From Candidatus Poribacteria bacterium (lineage in GTDB: Bacteria > Poribacteria > WGA-4E > WGA-3G): a stretch of DNA of 33,834 bases. Position 1 is the stretch's first letter; the number at the start of each line of letters is the position of its first letter. Shown here in pieces: positions 14,914 to 21,765 of the stretch. The DNA lies in NCBI GenBank assembly GCA_022821495.1, contig JAJEDN010000107.1, positions 1 to 33,834 on the forward strand. The letters are read 5' to 3'. The translations under genes were made by a program, and so were the position numbers. The notes beneath the pieces are model-generated. The model saw nothing but the letters and a program-made list of their open reading frames with translations, was not told the origin of the DNA and searched no databases.

Positions 14914-15840
14914 CTATTGTAGCGATTGCAGTTGGAGGGAACTGGTGCCTTCATTCGATGCTACACTGTCTGCGTTAATATAGAATGTTGCGGTATGATT
15001 AGTGATTAATCCACCCACTTGAATCGTTATCTCCTGTGCTTCCGTTTCAATGGAGAATTGAGCGATACGACTGCTGTCAAGTCCGTTGATTTGCGTAAAG
15101 TCATTTATCTGAAGGTCACTTTGTTTCTTGGAACTTAGTTTCGCTCCCTCGCCAACCCTGATGTCGAGTCCGCTGGTTTCCGGCGTTGTCCCTCGGTCAG
15201 TTTCTGGCAACGAATCTGGGTAATATATCTGGATAGTCCAGTCTTTAAAGACAGTGGTATCAATACTTTGGGCGTTGTCGTTTGTTATGGGTTCGCCGGT
15301 CAATTCCTGCACAATTTGGGTGGTGTCCATTACCCTTTCGGCACGCAAAATGGGTGTGTTCTCATAATAGAACATATAAATGAGACTTGTTGGGTGAACG
15401 TGGACGATAGGGATGTAGGCTGCCCCATCTCTTTTTTCCGGCACGACTTTTATACAAATCACATCGAATCCGTCATATAAACAGATTGTATCTTCGCCAA
15501 GCGATTCGTGATACCGGTCTACGTGGTCAACGCTCAGCATCGGACCGGTATAAGGGACATCGGTGCAGCCGATTAGACTGAAGATCACGATTAGGGTTGT
15601 GCTGATTGATTTTAGCAACACAGGTTTGGTTTTCGTTACCGCTTCAAAACCGGCTTCAGTTATTGCTTCTGTAAGATTGGTGGTGGTAATGTGCGATGCA
15701 TCGAAATGTACGATCGCCTCACCTTTGCGCAGATTGACTTTCGCACGCTGAACGCCTTCGAGTTTTGTCAACACATCAGTAACTGTTTTGACGCAGTGTT
15801 GACAGGACATACCCTTTATTTTTAATTTTGTTTTTGCCAT
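14914..15840 (-). CDS. HMA-domain/lipoprotein fusion, short-linker paralogue
   Basis: 308 residues, aligning without gaps to the downstream gene over the first 100: HMA domain with GMSCQHC (C13, C16), hydrophobic 75-91, lipobox L-I-G-C (C92), then VDRY. The exported part repeats the conserved features GEDTICL (C120), ICI (C129), HVHP (H147, H149), LIYMFYYE and VMDTTQI. These suggest a shared fold that may bind metal through two cysteines and an H-x-H pair. It lacks the long low-complexity linker. The end shares a strand with its paralogue (WTIQIYYPDSL) but then diverges. AAGGAA lies seven bases before the ATG. This is the first of the two genes to be transcribed. Confidence 0.7.
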   Translation of the reverse strand: MAKTKLKIKGMSCQHCVKTVTDVLTKLEGVQRAKVNLRKGEAIVHFDASHITTTNLTEAITEAGFEAVTKTKPVLLKSISTTLIVIFSLIGCTDVPYTGPMLSVDHVDRYHESLGEDTICLYDGFDVICIKVVPEKRDGAAYIPIVHVHPTSLIYMFYYENTPILRAERVMDTTQIVQELTGEPITNDNAQSIDTTVFKDWTIQIYYPDSLPETDRGTTPETSGLDIRVGEGAKLSSKKQSDLQINDFTQINGLDSSRIAQFSIETEAQEITIQVGGLITNHTATFYINADSVASNEGTSSLQLQSLQ

Positions 15841-15971
15841 AATGTTGTTCCTTTGGTAGGGAACTGCGTCCGTATAACAGGTTCATTTATAGGGTGCCAT
15901 TCTAAACCGCAGCTGGGGCAAATCGGGCTTCCTGTATAGCCACTGATTAGACGGTGTGTATTTATCGCAAT
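15822..15971 (-). pseudogene. Start-less frame with a CPSC zinc-knuckle half
   Basis: An open frame with no ATG/GTG/TTG start contains GSPICPSCGLEW (CPSC at 15909-15920) and runs into the start of the HMA fusion gene. It resembles the ICPEC/TCPSC ribbon of the microprotein just upstream. It is most simply a decayed zinc-ribbon fragment. The surrounding 15841-15990 holds nothing else apart from the ribosome site of the next gene. Confidence 0.25.
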
Positions 15972-15990
15972 TTATATTTCTTGCTCGTTG

Positions 15991-16158
15991 TTAGAAATTG
16001 TGTTTACACGATGGGCAAGTCGATGTATGTGTATGAATTGCCAATCCACATTCTGGGCAAATGCGTTTCATGCGAAAACGCTCAATGAGACGGCTTAATA
16101 TAATAATTGCAAAAAAAAGAATGATGACAAATATAACTTCCCAAAAACCTATAGACAC
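15991..16158 (-). CDS. Single-pass membrane microprotein with zinc-ribbon tail
   Basis: 55 residues from a GTG at 16158, with GGAG (16167-16170) eight bases upstream. Residues 6-21 form one strongly hydrophobic helix (FWEVIFVIILFFAIII). A basic stretch RLIERFRMKR follows, then a compact ribbon with ICPECG (C34, C37) and TCPSCK (C48, C51) that should bind one zinc ion. Positive-inside logic puts the ribbon in the cytosol. It is too short for routine gene calling. It lies 49 bases behind nfo and 150 bases before the HMA-lipoprotein genes, which have cytosolic metal-binding domains of their own, so a partnership is plausible but unproven. Confidence 0.65.
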   Translation of the reverse strand: MSIGFWEVIFVIILFFAIIILSRLIERFRMKRICPECGLAIHTHTSTCPSCKHNF

Positions 16159-16207
16159 ACTTTCATCTCCGCCGGTTTCTGTATCCTTAATAGGGTAAAG
16201 TCTACAA

Positions 16208-17047
16208 CTACGCCTTCAATTCGCGTAGGGTAGAGAGGTTTACCGCGTGCATGGTTTTCATTTGCGGTGTTTCAATGATGAATGGCGTTTCAGTGAAGCG
16301 AGAATCGTTGAGGATATACGCGAAGGCGGTTGCGCCGATATTGCCCTCGCCGATGTGTTCATGCCTGTCAACGCGACTCTGGTATTCTGATTTCGCGTCA
16401 TTGAGATGGAAGGCTTTTAATCGCTCAAGCCCGATGATGTTATCAAACTGATTGAAAGTCGCTTCGCAGTCTGATTCAGTTCGCATGTCGTAGCCGGCAG
16501 CAAAAACGTGGCACGTATCTAAGCAGACCCCAAACCGCTCTGGATATTTTGACATGCTGATTATATCTCGGAGGTGCTCAAAACAGTAGCCGAGATTTGT
16601 CCCTTGCCCGGCAGTCGTTTCGAGCAAGGGCATGACATCGGGTGCCTCAGTATTTTCAAACAGGAAATCGAAACTGTTGCTTAGCTGTTTTAATCCGAAT
16701 ATCTCTCCTTCGCCGAGGTGCGCGCCGAGGTGCGTAACGAGGTAGCGGATACCGAGCAATTGTGCAAGTTCCATCTGTTCGCGGAACGCTTGACGTGATT
16801 TTTCCAGCACCTCCGGTTTCGGCGAAGCGAGGTTGCTCAAGTGGATGTCGTGAACGATGACCTCACCCAGATCGGCTTCTGACCATGCTGTGATGAATTT
16901 TTCGACTATCTCTGAGGTAGGAGGTTTTCCTTGCCACTGGTTGGGGTTTCGCAAGAAAATTTGTATCGTGTCGCATTGGAGATCGGTGCCATTTTTGATG
17001 GCGTTGTGTAGGCCGCCTGCGGTAGATACGTGTGCACCAAGAACCAT
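16208..17047 (-). CDS. nfo: Deoxyribonuclease IV (endonuclease IV, AP endonuclease)
   Basis: 279 residues. Cleaves 5' to abasic sites and trims damaged 3' ends in base-excision repair. All nine metal ligands of the Nfo trinuclear zinc site can be placed: H66, H106, E143 (LLETTAGQG), D177 and H180 (CLDTCHVFAAGYD), H214 (FHLND), D227 and H229 (VDRHEHIGEG), E259 (IIETP). Length is close to E. coli Nfo (285). The frame can start at a TTG (17059), but the ATG at 17047 matches family starts (MVLGAHVSTAGG); neither has a clear ribosome site. It lies 60 bases behind the dehydrogenase on the same strand. Confidence 0.95.
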   Translation of the reverse strand: MVLGAHVSTAGGLHNAIKNGTDLQCDTIQIFLRNPNQWQGKPPTSEIVEKFITAWSEADLGEVIVHDIHLSNLASPKPEVLEKSRQAFREQMELAQLLGIRYLVTHLGAHLGEGEIFGLKQLSNSFDFLFENTEAPDVMPLLETTAGQGTNLGYCFEHLRDIISMSKYPERFGVCLDTCHVFAAGYDMRTESDCEATFNQFDNIIGLERLKAFHLNDAKSEYQSRVDRHEHIGEGNIGATAFAYILNDSRFTETPFIIETPQMKTMHAVNLSTLRELKA

Positions 17048-17107
17048 ATTTTTTCGCAAGTTTCGGTGTTGGAGTTACGCCGAAATTGGTCTCTCCTTGT
17101 GTTGTAG

Positions 17108-18127
17108 TTATTCGGGCTGCACGGCGGTTTTGATACCGCGCTGCGCAGCGGCGTTATCAAACGCTGCTAAACCTTGTGTAATCGGAAACCTATCAGTTAG
17201 CAAGGGTTTGAAATTGAGTGCTTTTTCTATTAAGAGCTGCTTAGATGCTTCAAGGCTGGCGCGAGAAAATGCCCATGAAGCCATCAGTTTGTGGCCCGCG
17301 TAGTGAAATTCTTCAAGATTGATACGAAGTTCTTCGCCTTCCGGGGCGAGTCCAAAGAAGTTGAGGCATCCACCTCTACGGACAATCTCAAAAGCGAGTC
17401 CGATTGCTGAAGCGTTGTTTGTCGTCGCGGAGATGACGGTGTCAACACCGCCGTTGGTGATGTCTCGGAGGTGCGCTACTGATTCAGATGAGATGTCAAA
17501 TGTGAGATCGGCACCGAGCGTTTCTGCGATGGTTCTTCGGTGTGGTTGTGGTTCAACAACATAGGTGGTTAAGCCTGCCCGTTTCACCAATTGGGTGAGC
17601 AGTAAACCGATGGGACCGGCACCGAGAATCGCGACGGAATCCTTAAAAAGCGTTTCTTGCATTGCATTCAAGCAGCAGCCCAAGGGTTCGAGAAATAGCA
17701 ATTCTTCGTGTGGGACACTATCCGGTACCCGGATGAGTTTGCCGGTATTGACACCGTGCTTTGGCATCCGCATATATTCGGCGTAGCCGCCATCAATATC
17801 GTGCCCGATACCTTCAATGGTGCTGCAGTATTTATCGAGATCGTTCTTGCATTCGGTACATGCACCGCAAGAGAGCATGGGGTTAACGGTTACCCGTTCA
17901 CCGACTTTAACATCTGGGTGTCGGCTGTCCACAATCACGCCTGCGAGTTCGTGTCCCATCACCACAGGTGGTGCGTAATCTGAGACATCTCCGCGTAATG
18001 CGGCGAGGTCAGAAGCACAAATCCCACAGAGTGCCATCTCGATGAGTACGTCTCCGTCAGTGAGCGAGGGGATAGGCTTTTCTTGGACGCTTAATTGCTG
18101 AATTTTCTCGAAAACAATAGCTTTCAT
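17108..18127 (-). CDS. Zinc-dependent MDR alcohol/polyol dehydrogenase
   Basis: A 339-residue medium-chain dehydrogenase similar to threonine, sorbitol and galactitol dehydrogenases. The catalytic zinc site has C37 (CGICASD), H59-E60 (GHE) and Glu in LEPLGC. The structural zinc lobe has C87, C90, C93 and C101. The nucleotide fold has GAGPIGLL (about 169-176), with a glutamate at the end of the second strand (VVEPQ), which points to NAD(H). The substrate is a sugar alcohol or sugar acid by family, not determined. No Shine-Dalgarno is seen before the ATG. The upstream gap holds an inverted repeat, so it may have its own promoter. Confidence 0.9.
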   Translation of the reverse strand: MKAIVFEKIQQLSVQEKPIPSLTDGDVLIEMALCGICASDLAALRGDVSDYAPPVVMGHELAGVIVDSRHPDVKVGERVTVNPMLSCGACTECKNDLDKYCSTIEGIGHDIDGGYAEYMRMPKHGVNTGKLIRVPDSVPHEELLFLEPLGCCLNAMQETLFKDSVAILGAGPIGLLLTQLVKRAGLTTYVVEPQPHRRTIAETLGADLTFDISSESVAHLRDITNGGVDTVISATTNNASAIGLAFEIVRRGGCLNFFGLAPEGEELRINLEEFHYAGHKLMASWAFSRASLEASKQLLIEKALNFKPLLTDRFPITQGLAAFDNAAAQRGIKTAVQPE

Positions 18128-18151
18128 GTTTTTATGAGTCGTTAGTTATGA

Positions 18152-18285
18152 GTTATAAGTTATAAGTCTGGATTGTGATTGTTGAACATCTTTTGTTAAT
18201 CTTCCAGCCGCAATTGGCTCGTGACGGTTACCAAGGCGTGTTAAACCCTCGGTCCCCTCTTAACTAAAAACTTATAACTTATAAC
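18152..18285. repeat. Inverted repeat of TTATAAGTTATAAGT arms
   Basis: GTTATAAGTTATAAGT (18152-18167) is matched by its exact reverse complement at 18270-18285. Each arm is itself a tandem of GTTATAA. The 102 bases between are non-coding. This fills the space between two genes on the same strand and looks like a small non-autonomous repeat. Confidence 0.55.
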
Positions 18286-18299
18286 CACTCCCTCTAAAG

Positions 18300-19328
18300 T
18301 TATTCAAACTCGTAAGGCACCGTTTCTGATTGATGTGTTTTAGCGGATTTTTCCGCTAAATCCATGACGGCAATCACACGGCGCGCAGATTCTGGTGTAA
18401 CGAGTAGTGGCGTGCCGTCGTTTAAATGGGCGACGATGTTCTGGTAGTAACTGGGGCCAGGTCTACCGTGGTGTCCGACTTCTTGCTCTTTGGGTTGCCC
18501 TTCGACTTCGGATAACACTTTAAATCCTCCGCCTTCGGACGTAATCGCCCCATGTGAACCGAGCAATTTCCACCGCTCTCCACCGATTTTGGCGATATTA
18601 GACATCTGAATGTTTGCCGATGCGCCGTCGGCGACGAACTCTCCACCTGCGAAGCGAATAATTGCTTGGACGTGATCCTCGTTGGTAATGTCATCCCAGA
18701 CGAGGTTCGGTTGGTAGAAGCCAGTGATGTTAATCATAGGTGCTTCAAGGACATTGAGTAACCAATCGAGGTAGTGTGCGCCCCAATCATAGAATTGCCC
18801 ACCGGAGATCGCTTTGACACTGCGCCACCAATCCGGGTTGGGTCTCCCATAACCGCCACCCCACATTTCGACGCTAAAAACTTTGCCGATGATACCAGAC
18901 TGAACAAGTTCACGAAGCGTCCAGAAATCAGCATCCCACCGCCGGTTGTGATGAACGGACAACATAACATCGTTCTCTTTGGCAGCGGTAATCATCTCTG
19001 TGGCTTCTGCGATTGTAACGCACATCGGTTTTTCAACAATAACATGCTTACCGGCTTCGAGGCTCGCCACTGATGGTCCGCAGTGTAGACTATGGGGTAA
19101 AACGTTCGCAACAAGATCAACACCGTCGTCGGCGTTGAGTTCTTCAACTGAATTATAGGTGCGGATGCCGGGGAAATCCTCTTTCGCGGCATCTGTTCGT
19201 TCGGGGTCTATGTCACAGATAGCGACGCATTCAATACCGTCGGTGTTCTGCATCATATTTGCGTGAGCTCTGCCCATATTAAATGCTGCGCCATATCCGA
19301 GGACGGCACCTTTGATGGTATCTGCCAT
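18300..19328 (-). CDS. Gfo/Idh/MocA family oxidoreductase
   Basis: 342 residues. The N-terminal Rossmann fold (VLGYGAAFNMGRAHA, 9-23) binds NAD(P). The signature VEKPMCVT (98-105) carries the family lysine K100, and the C-terminal alpha/beta domain has GGQFYDWGAHYLDWL (about 174-188), with the His of the catalytic region. Members oxidise or reduce sugars, inositols or glycosides; the substrate is unknown. AAGGAG lies nine bases before the ATG. An extended -10 promoter sits at 19366-19371. Close relatives of this type accompany isomerase-like TIM barrels such as the gene at 20731. Confidence 0.92.
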   Translation of the reverse strand: MADTIKGAVLGYGAAFNMGRAHANMMQNTDGIECVAICDIDPERTDAAKEDFPGIRTYNSVEELNADDGVDLVANVLPHSLHCGPSVASLEAGKHVIVEKPMCVTIAEATEMITAAKENDVMLSVHHNRRWDADFWTLRELVQSGIIGKVFSVEMWGGGYGRPNPDWWRSVKAISGGQFYDWGAHYLDWLLNVLEAPMINITGFYQPNLVWDDITNEDHVQAIIRFAGGEFVADGASANIQMSNIAKIGGERWKLLGSHGAITSEGGGFKVLSEVEGQPKEQEVGHHGRPGPSYYQNIVAHLNDGTPLLVTPESARRVIAVMDLAEKSAKTHQSETVPYEFE

Positions 19329-19365
19329 TTATGCTGGCTCCTTCTTTTTCGTGTATGAATGCGTT

Positions 19366-19371
19366 ATTATA
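19366..19371 (-). promoter_or_regulatory. Extended -10 promoter for the Gfo/Idh/MocA gene
   Basis: TATAAT preceded by TGC (TGn motif) on the minus strand, 37 bases before the ATG at 19328. No good -35 is needed for an extended -10. Confidence 0.5.
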
Positions 19372-19419
19372 GCATAAAAGCGAAAAAATTGTGTGAAAAT
19401 TCTGTGTGCAGAAAATAGA

Positions 19420-19448
19420 TTGACGTTTCTCGGAATTCGTGGTAAACT
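19420..19448 (+). promoter_or_regulatory. Promoter reading toward the beta-hydroxyacid dehydrogenase
   Basis: -35 TTGACG (19420-19425), 17-base spacer, -10 TAAACT (19443-19448). The resulting leader of about 200 bases would contain the whole palindromic repeat at 19471-19550. Confidence 0.4.
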
Positions 19449-19470
19449 CTACCGATTTCTATTAGCGTAC

Positions 19471-19550
19471 AGGACTTACGCATTTTTTTATGATAATCTA
19501 TTGCAGGCGGGGTTTTAAACACCGCCTGCAGTGCGGGCTGCGTAATTCCT
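19471..19550. repeat. MITE-like element with AGGACTTACGCA ends and inner palindrome
   Basis: AGGACTTACGCA (19471-19482) and, inverted, TGCGTAATTCCT (19539-19550; 11 of 12 match) bound 80 bases. Inside, TGCAGGCGG (19502-19510) and CCGCCTGCA (19522-19530) form a near-perfect 29-base palindrome. The rest of the 19329-19659 gap holds the two opposing promoters and the ribosome site at 19650. Confidence 0.6.
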
Positions 19551-19659
19551 AAGTGTAGTTTGTTTCTCTGGACATTTGAAAAGGGCAGTGTGAGCCTTAG
19601 GCGCGCCCGTACAAGCGCAGTGGGCATCAAATTTTAGGTGATATTCTTTGAGGTAATTT

Positions 19660-20553
19660 ATGGCAAAAGTTGGACTGATTGGGGTTGGTAATATGGGGAC
19701 AGGTATGTCAAGAAATATCTTGAAAGCCGGGCATGAATTGACGGTGTATGATGTTCGCCCTGAACCAGTGGTCCCATTGGTAAAAGAAGGTGCCCGCGCT
19801 GCAGCATCGCCGAAAGAAGTCGGGGCTGCGGCAGATACAGTCTTTATCATGGTGTTGAATGTTGAACAGGTTAAGGCAGCGCTCTTAGGTGAAGAGGGTC
19901 TATTGGCAGGACTTCAACCTGGCGCTACAGTTATCTGTACGGCGACTATCGGGCGTTCACAGGTGATGGAGGTCGCTGGGTTGGTGACAGCAAAAGGAGT
20001 GAACATTGTTGATGCCCCAGTGAGTGGCGGTGCTCCGGGTGCGGCTGCTGGGACGCTCACGATGATGGTAGCCGCAGAACGTAAAACCTTTGATGCAGCG
20101 AAACCGGTGCTTGAAGCGGTGGGTAAGGATATCTATCATGTCGGAGCAGAGATCGGTATGGGGCAAACTGTCAAATCTGCCCTTGCGGTATTGATAGGTA
20201 CCACTTATGCGGGTATTTTTGAGGCGTTGACACTTGCAGTGAAGGCGGGTGTGGCACCAGAAACGCTTCGTGATGTTGTTAGCACCAGCGTCGTCGGGAA
20301 TTTCCTTTTCAGAGATACGACGGAAAATATCTTAGCACGGAATTTCAAGGGACAGAGTAATATCGGAACAATGTATAAAGACCTGAGTTTAGCGAAAAGT
20401 ATGGCAAGTGATTGTGGTGTGCCGCTCTTTGCAGCGAGTGCTGCCTTTGAATTGTTTCAAGCAGGAAAAGCGGTGAATCCCGAAGAAGATAATTGGACAA
20501 TTATCAAAATCTTGGAGAATATTGCTGGCGTTGAAGTTAAGAAAACGAAATAA
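19660..20553 (+). CDS. NAD(P)-dependent beta-hydroxyacid dehydrogenase
   Basis: 297 residues, of the 3-hydroxyisobutyrate/tartronate-semialdehyde/threonate dehydrogenase family. Nucleotide site GLIGVGNMGTGM (5-16), substrate motif DAPVSGGAPGAAAGTL (118-133), and catalytic lysine K172 in GMGQTVKSAL. The Asn usually found four residues later is Ala176 here, so the substrate or chemistry may differ from classic members. GAGG lies six bases upstream of the ATG. A mobile-looking repeat begins two bases after the stop. Confidence 0.9.
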   Translation: MAKVGLIGVGNMGTGMSRNILKAGHELTVYDVRPEPVVPLVKEGARAAASPKEVGAAADTVFIMVLNVEQVKAALLGEEGLLAGLQPGATVICTATIGRSQVMEVAGLVTAKGVNIVDAPVSGGAPGAAAGTLTMMVAAERKTFDAAKPVLEAVGKDIYHVGAEIGMGQTVKSALAVLIGTTYAGIFEALTLAVKAGVAPETLRDVVSTSVVGNFLFRDTTENILARNFKGQSNIGTMYKDLSLAKSMASDCGVPLFAASAAFELFQAGKAVNPEEDNWTIIKILENIAGVEVKKTK

Positions 20554-20554
20554 T

Positions 20555-20643
20555 AGAACTTACGCAAAAAGCAGTGATTTCAGTATTTTAACCCCCTAAA
20601 TTCCCCTTATCAGGGGGACTTTAAGAGGAAAAACGTAAGTCCT
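20555..20643 (-). repeat. MITE-like element (inverted copy) after the hydroxyacid dehydrogenase
   Basis: AGAACTTACGCA (20555-20566) and CGTAAGTCCT (20634-20643) are inverted ends. The inside carries the CCCCTTATCAGGGGGACTTT core. Read on the minus strand it aligns over about 60 bases with 21623-21684 on the plus strand. The two copies lie inverted on either side of the gene at 20731-21582. Confidence 0.65.
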
Positions 20644-20730
20644 AAATAATTAATTGAGGATAGGGTTGTATCGGTGCGTTGTTTGGCACTTTAGAAGTCC
20701 GATGAAAGTGAAAAATTGAGAGGGTGTTGA

Positions 20731-21582
20731 ATGTTCAAACTGGGAATTATCACAGATGGGATCAGCCGGGATTTTGAATATGCGTTGGATACTATGGTAG
20801 AGACTGGCTTGGCATACGTTGAGCTACAGTATCTTTGGGAGAAACAGGTGGGAGACTTGACGGATGCAGATGTTGAACGGGTTAAAGGATTGATTGACGC
20901 TCGAAATTTAAAGGTGTCGTGTATCTCGCATCACAATTTGTCGGCGCTCCCTGTCGATACAGCTGTGGTCATGCCTGCCTATCGTGAGCATATCACGACG
21001 TTAGCGCGGTGTATTGATGTTGCACAGGCACTTGGGACAAATCTCGTTCGGATTTTCAGTTTCCGGAAAGAGATGGTCCTTTTCGGCGCGGAACCGGTTA
21101 TCTCTGAAGGCGCGTGGGCGACGCTGCTCAATCGATTAGAAGAGCCGTTGCAAATCGCTGACGATGCGGGTATCACGCTGGTGATGGAGACAGCGATTTC
21201 CGGGAACGTGACATCGGCGTTCCTTGCGAGAAAGTTAATCGATGAGATAGGTGCGCCACATCTGAAAGTCCTCTGGGATCCGTGCAGTTCGCTCTATTGT
21301 ACGGAGGTCCCGTATCCGGATGGCTATGAAGCGATTCGTGAGCATATTGTACATGTTCATCTCAAGGATGGCGTTGTAAATCTGCCAGCGGCGACATTTG
21401 ATTTCTGTGCGATGCGCCAAGGACAGATGGATCCGTACTACAACGACATTGTGGACGCTTTGAAACGGGATGGATACGAAGGAACAATCTCTTTAGAGAG
21501 TGTCTATACGCCGGTAGGCGGGACGCGCGAGGACGGATTTAGGGAATCTCTGCCAGTCTTTATGGAACTTATGGGACGGTAG
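20731..21582 (+). CDS. Sugar phosphate isomerase/epimerase-like TIM-barrel protein
   Basis: 283 residues of the xylose-isomerase-like TIM-barrel superfamily (AP endonuclease family 2 fold). Metal-binding positions can be placed at E153 (LVMETA), D183 (LWDPCSS), H210 (VHVHLKD) and E255 (ISLESVY). The family includes sugar isomerases, epimerases and dehydratases in catabolic clusters with Gfo/Idh/MocA enzymes, one of which lies nearby at 18300. Exact activity unknown. GAGGG lies seven bases before the ATG. The gene is bracketed by inverted copies of a short repeat and ends at a strong terminator shared with the next, convergent gene. Confidence 0.88.
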   Translation: MFKLGIITDGISRDFEYALDTMVETGLAYVELQYLWEKQVGDLTDADVERVKGLIDARNLKVSCISHHNLSALPVDTAVVMPAYREHITTLARCIDVAQALGTNLVRIFSFRKEMVLFGAEPVISEGAWATLLNRLEEPLQIADDAGITLVMETAISGNVTSAFLARKLIDEIGAPHLKVLWDPCSSLYCTEVPYPDGYEAIREHIVHVHLKDGVVNLPAATFDFCAMRQGQMDPYYNDIVDALKRDGYEGTISLESVYTPVGGTREDGFRESLPVFMELMGR

Positions 21583-21590
21583 ATGATGGA

Positions 21591-21684
21591 TAGTTTAGGA
21601 CTTACGCATTTTCTCTTAGTTTAGGACTTACGCATTTTCTCTTAAAGTCCCCCTGATAAGGGGGATTTAGGGGGTTAAAAATAC
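21591..21684 (+). repeat. MITE-like repeat with tandem 26-base end duplication
   Basis: A 26-base unit containing AGGACTTACGCATTTTCTCT occurs twice in perfect tandem (21591-21616 and 21617-21642). The core CCCCCTGATAAGGGGG (21649-21664) then GATTTAGGGGGTTAAAAATAC follow. The far inverted end seen in the 20555 copy is missing, so this copy looks truncated by the terminator sequence. Confidence 0.65.
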
Positions 21685-21694
21685 GAAAAAGAAA

Positions 21695-21734
21695 GGACGC
21701 AGCCGATATATTTTAGCTGCGTCCTTTTCTTTTC
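21695..21734. terminator. Bidirectional Rho-independent terminator
   Basis: GGACGCAGC (21695-21703) and GCTGCGTCC (21716-21724) form a perfect 9-bp stem with a 12-base loop. It is flanked by a T-rich run on the plus side (TTTTCTTTT) and its equivalent on the minus side, so it serves both the TIM-barrel gene and the convergent secreted-protein gene. Confidence 0.9.
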
Positions 21735-21765
21735 GAGGTACAAATCCTCGTGTAGAATTTAGACT

